From: Flavivirga amylovorans
Lineage (GTDB): Bacteria > Bacteroidota > Bacteroidia > Flavobacteriales > Flavobacteriaceae
Assembly (NCBI RefSeq): GCF_030540875.1
Contig: NZ_JAUOEM010000011.1
Location: 33,056 to 97,055 of the forward strand
Direction: 5' to 3'
Length of the DNA: 64,000 nucleotides
The notes under the pieces are model-generated. The model had not been told where the DNA came from, ran no database searches, and worked only from the letters and a program-made list of their open reading frames with translations. Below, one piece after another: positions 60,947 to 64,000 of the stretch; positions within the stretch are counted from its first letter, which is position 1, and each line of letters starts with the position of its first letter. The position numbers and the translations under genes were made by a program.

Positions 60947-60977
60947 GACATTATGGTTTTAAATTAAACTTTATTTT

Positions 60978-62912
60978 TTAGAACGATTTTAACGTTTTAC
61001 TTACTTCTTCTTTTATAATTTCAGAGAATCTTTCAATGGTAATCATTCCTAAATCTTCTCCTCCATGCTTACGCACAGTTATTTTATTTTCTTTCTCTTC
61101 TTGCTCGCCAATGATAATCATAAATGGGTGCTTCTGCATTTCAGCTTCCCTAATTTTCTTCCCAATAGTCTCATTTCTATGGTCCACAAGGGCGCGAATT
61201 TCGTCATTTTCTAGCAAATTTAAAACTTTTTCGGAGTATTTTTCATATTTCTCGCTAATTGATAATATTACAGCTTGTGTTGGCATTAACCAAAGCGGGA
61301 AATTACCAGCAGTATGTTCTAATAAAATAGCGATAAAACGTTCCATACTTCCAAAAGGAGCACGATGTATCATTATAGGTCTGTGTAGCTCATTATCACT
61401 GCCTTTGTAAGTTAAATCAAAGCGCTCAGGTAAGGTGTAATCTACTTGAATAGTACCAAGTTGCCAACGTCTTCCTAGGGCGTCTTTTACCATGAAATCT
61501 AACTTAGGTCCGTAAAAAGCAGCTTCACCAGTTTCAACAACATAATTTAACCCTTTATCAATAGCAGCATTCAAAATGGCTTTTTCTGCCTTTTCCCAAT
61601 TTTCATTACTACCTATATATTTTTCTAAATTATCAGGATCTCTTAATGACACCTGAGCAGTAAAGTTTTCAAATCCTAAAGAACCAAAAACATAAAGAAC
61701 TAAATCTATAACATTTTTAAATTCTTGATCTAATTGATCTGGTGTACAAAATAAATGAGCATCATCTTGAGTAAACCCTCTAACTCTTGTCAATCCATGT
61801 AATTCACCACTTTGTTCATATCTATATACGGTTCCAAATTCGGCATAACGCTTAGGTAAATCTTTGTAACTCCATTGTGCACTATTATATATTTCACAGT
61901 GGTGCGGACAATTCATGGGTTTTAATAAAAACTCTTCGTCCTCTTTAGGTGTGTGTATTGGTTGAAAGCTATCCTCACCATATTTCGCATAATGACCAGA
62001 AGTAACATATAATTCTTTCTGTCCAATATGAGGCGTAACAACCATTTCGTAACCAGCTTTCTTTTGTGCAGCTTTCAAAAAGTTTTCTAAACGTTCACGT
62101 AAAGCAGCACCTTTTGGTAACCACAATGGTAAACCTTGTCCAACTTTTCTTGAGAACGTAAATAATTCTAGTTCCTTCCCTAATTTTCTATGATCACGCT
62201 TTTTTGCTTCTTCTAATAATTCTAAATGAGCAGTAAGCTCTTTTTGTTTTGGGAAAGATATGCCATACACCCTTGTTAATTGTGGGTTGTTTTCATTACC
62301 TCTCCAATAAGCTCCAGCAACCGATAAAATTTTTACAGCTTTAATAATACCTGTATTAGGAATATGACCCCCACGACATAAATCTGTAAAAGTAGAATGA
62401 TCACAAAAAGTAATAGTACCATCCTCAAGATTTTCTATCAGCTCGGTTTTAAACTCATTACCATTATAAAGTTCTAAAGCTTCAGCTTTTGTTGCAGAAC
62501 GCATTTTAAACTCATGTTTCCCACGTGCAATTTCTATCATTTTAGTTTCAATAGCTTTGAAGTCTTTCTCAGAAACTACATGATCACCAAAGTCTACATC
62601 ATAATAAAACCCATTTTCAATCGCAGGACCGATAGTCAATTTTGCACCAGAATATAATTCTTCAATAGCTTGTGCTAATACATGCGCAGAAGAATGCCAA
62701 AAAGCAGTTTTACCCTCGTCGTTATTCCAAGTATATAAAACTAAAGAGCCATCGGTGGTTAATGGAGTAACAGTTTCAACAGTTGTACCATTAAAATTTG
62801 CCGAAATCACGTTTCTTGCAAATCCTTCACTAATGCTTTTAGCAACATCCATAGGTGTAGCATTTTTTTCAAACTGCTTTACACTTCCATCGGGTAATGT
62901 TATATCTATCAT
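60978..62912 (-). CDS. thrS: Threonyl-tRNA synthetase
   Basis: The product has 644 aa from ATG 62912 ([20 protein letters not shown]); the upstream open frame is not conserved. Domain order: TGS, editing domain with [14 protein letters not shown] (HxxxH near residue 70), [10 protein letters not shown], catalytic class II core with [20 protein letters not shown] and [20 protein letters not shown], and the C-terminal anticodon-binding domain [20 protein letters not shown]. It charges tRNA-Thr. First gene of its unit. Confidence 0.98.
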   Translation of the reverse strand: MIDITLPDGSVKQFEKNATPMDVAKSISEGFARNVISANFNGTTVETVTPLTTDGSLVLYTWNNDEGKTAFWHSSAHVLAQAIEELYSGAKLTIGPAIENGFYYDVDFGDHVVSEKDFKAIETKMIEIARGKHEFKMRSATKAEALELYNGNEFKTELIENLEDGTITFCDHSTFTDLCRGGHIPNTGIIKAVKILSVAGAYWRGNENNPQLTRVYGISFPKQKELTAHLELLEEAKKRDHRKLGKELELFTFSRKVGQGLPLWLPKGAALRERLENFLKAAQKKAGYEMVVTPHIGQKELYVTSGHYAKYGEDSFQPIHTPKEDEEFLLKPMNCPHHCEIYNSAQWSYKDLPKRYAEFGTVYRYEQSGELHGLTRVRGFTQDDAHLFCTPDQLDQEFKNVIDLVLYVFGSLGFENFTAQVSLRDPDNLEKYIGSNENWEKAEKAILNAAIDKGLNYVVETGEAAFYGPKLDFMVKDALGRRWQLGTIQVDYTLPERFDLTYKGSDNELHRPIMIHRAPFGSMERFIAILLEHTAGNFPLWLMPTQAVILSISEKYEKYSEKVLNLLENDEIRALVDHRNETIGKKIREAEMQKHPFMIIIGEQEEKENKITVRKHGGEDLGMITIERFSEIIKEEVSKTLKSF

Positions 62913-63032
62913 AAAATAATTTAAAATCAGAATGCAAAGATAATAGTATAAACAAATCCACACAATATATATATATGTATAATTTAATATGTGATTAAAT
63001 TTTGGTGTTACTCCGTATTTTATACAGTCCAA

Positions 63033-63427
63033 CTGAAGTCCATTGTGTTTTTTTGAGAAGTAATTTTCAATTTACTTAAAAGCCTTAGAGTATTAATAAA
63101 AGAAATCTGTTGTATTTAACTGTTTTGGTGTAGGCATTTCAAAGTATATTATCATGGTCTCGAAAACAGTTTTGTTATATGCTTTATATGAGGATGCTCA
63201 GTTTTAGATAGTAGGGAAGAGACGAAGTAATTAAAATGATAAGACTATGTAGAAATATTACCCATATAAGATAAAAAAAAGATTGGTATAATAATAAGGA
63301 CATGTGGATACGGGGTGTTAAAGTACCGATCAGGAATAAAGTTTAAAAAGAGTTGAAAAAAAGTTATTTTATAACGTGTTGTAATTCAGGGTTTAAAAAG
63401 GGGTATTAAAATAATATTAAAAAAAGG
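63033..63427. other. Gene-free region upstream of thrS and the rRNA promoters
   Basis: About 400 bp of AT-rich DNA in the divergent gap between thrS (minus) and the rRNA operon (plus). No ORF or stable hairpin found. The thrS promoter probably lies near 62930-63040. Confidence 0.5.
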
Positions 63428-63458
63428 TTAGGATATGTAAAAACGGGGAGTATCTTTG
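63428..63458 (+). promoter_or_regulatory. rRNA promoter P1
   Basis: TTA, 20 nt, TATCTTTG, then CACCCGCT. Bacteroidota sigma-A type with a -33 element one base off TTG. Confidence 0.75.
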
Positions 63459-63575
63459 CACCCGCTTAGCGGCCAATATCGTTTAAGATCGGCAGCTTGG
63501 AAACGTTCATAAAGGCACTGAGGTTTGGATAGAAAATTGGTCAAAAATTTTTTTCAAAAAAACTTAAAAAAAGTA

Positions 63576-63604
63576 TTGTAGGAACAAAAAAGGTTGTATG
63601 TTTG
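63576..63604 (+). promoter_or_regulatory. rRNA promoter P2
   Basis: TTG, 18 nt, TATGTTTG, then CAGCCGCT, 146 bp downstream of P1. Confidence 0.8.
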
Positions 63605-63711
63605 CAGCCGCTAAAAAGGGCATTGGTTCTTGAGGCGCTAGTTCATAAATATACCGTGGTTTTGGGAGAGAAAAAAAAGATTGAATTTTTCTAAAAAAAA
63701 TCGAGGAAGTA

Positions 63712-63742
63712 TTGTGAGAGTAAAAAAAGGGTTTTATATTTG
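63712..63742 (+). promoter_or_regulatory. rRNA promoter P3
   Basis: TTG, 20 nt, TATATTTG, then CACCCGCT, 138 bp downstream of P2 and about 190 bp before the 16S start. The box is identical to that of the tRNA-Lys promoter. Confidence 0.85.
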
Positions 63743-63935
63743 CACCCGCTAAACGAGGAAACGAGATTAGAGAAGACAGAAAAAGTTCATAAACATATTG
63801 AATTGACAGCGTAAGATTTGAATTGGAAACGATTTAAATTAAACAAAGAGAATAGACCATTTTGAGTACTAGAAATTCCTATTGGTCGTTAAAAGCTGTC
63901 TGTTGTATCTATAATATAACGGACACACAAAAATT

Positions 63936-64000
63936 AACGATGAAGAGTTTGATCCTGGCTCAGGATGAACGCTAGCGGCAGGCCTAACACATGCAAGTCG
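63936..64000 (+). rRNA. 16S ribosomal RNA (5' end only)
   Basis: The universal 5' sequence AGAGTTTGATCCTGGCTCAG is at 63944-63963, followed by GATGAACGCTAGCGGCAGGC and CTAACACATGCAAGTCG, a Bacteroidota form. Only about 65 nt are inside the window; the mature 5' end is estimated. Confidence 0.97.

Noticed and set aside
1..64000. CRISPR arrays, prophage, insertion sequences or integrases
   Set aside because: No regularly spaced repeats, no transposase or integrase reading frames and no phage structural genes were found in the window.

Overview
The window comes from a Bacteroidota chromosome, almost certainly a marine member of the Flavobacteriaceae. The evidence is a SusC/SusD pair, AT-rich DNA with almost no Shine-Dalgarno sites, promoters of the TTG-N18-20-TAnnTTTG type, the gene order thrS-infC-rpmI-rplT, and many small lipoproteins and PorT-like barrels.

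Left part (1-13.4 kb): part of a polysaccharide utilisation locus. It holds a SusC-type TonB receptor (5' end outside the window), a SusD lipoprotein, a DUF5703 protein, a GH3 beta-glycosidase lipoprotein, a GH29 alpha-L-fucosidase and a large right-handed beta-helix protein. Two decayed remnants, one of a GH29 enzyme and one of a GH2 enzyme, show that the locus is being remodelled. A fucose-containing glycan is the likely target.

Middle part (about 14.1-47.2 kb): a segment bounded by direct repeats of about 115 bp. The right copy contains an intact tRNA-Lys(UUU) gene. The left copy keeps only the last 22 nt of that tRNA plus the downstream terminator. This looks like a genomic island at tRNA-Lys, although no integrase is visible. 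It is rich in stress and maintenance genes: MscS, CorA, two universal stress proteins, two TerB-like proteins, Hsp20 (frameshifted), a secreted PEP-synthase-like protein, two beta-lactamase-fold proteins, the four-gene Anbu/ATP-grasp/alpha-E/transglutaminase operon, an unusual pyruvate kinase, a Ca2+/Na+ antiporter, a nucleotide transporter fused to HEAT repeats and a PiT-like transporter. It also holds an ECF sigma factor with two small related 'NPFK' proteins, a polyamine operon (arginine decarboxylase, agmatinase, deoxyhypusine-synthase-like) and a GNAT-nitrilase/RimB-RimK pair. Nine intergenic sites in this segment share one promoter-like motif, GTGACC-N16-GTCTAAAA or GTGACC-N16-GTCATAAT (one has N15). 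This is ECF architecture and differs from the housekeeping promoter. The sites precede TerB-Usp, the PEP-synthase operon, the nucleotide transporter, the PiT operon, a small NPFK protein, the second Usp, a candidate 60-nt RNA, two acidic exported proteins and Hsp20. My main proposal is that the island carries its own sigma factor and regulon.

Right part (47.3-64 kb): core genes. These are aroK, a PyrR-like phosphoribosyltransferase, an S4 RNA-binding protein, an FKBP-like lipoprotein, a barrel protein, tgt, an LptF/LptG permease, an EamA exporter, accA, dnaB, a protein usually labelled asparagine synthetase B, a lipoprotein, yjbQ, and rplT/rpmI/infC/thrS on the minus strand. The window ends in the first bases of a 16S rRNA gene, preceded by three tandem promoters that share the box TTTGCA(C/G)CCGCT; the tRNA-Lys promoter has it too.
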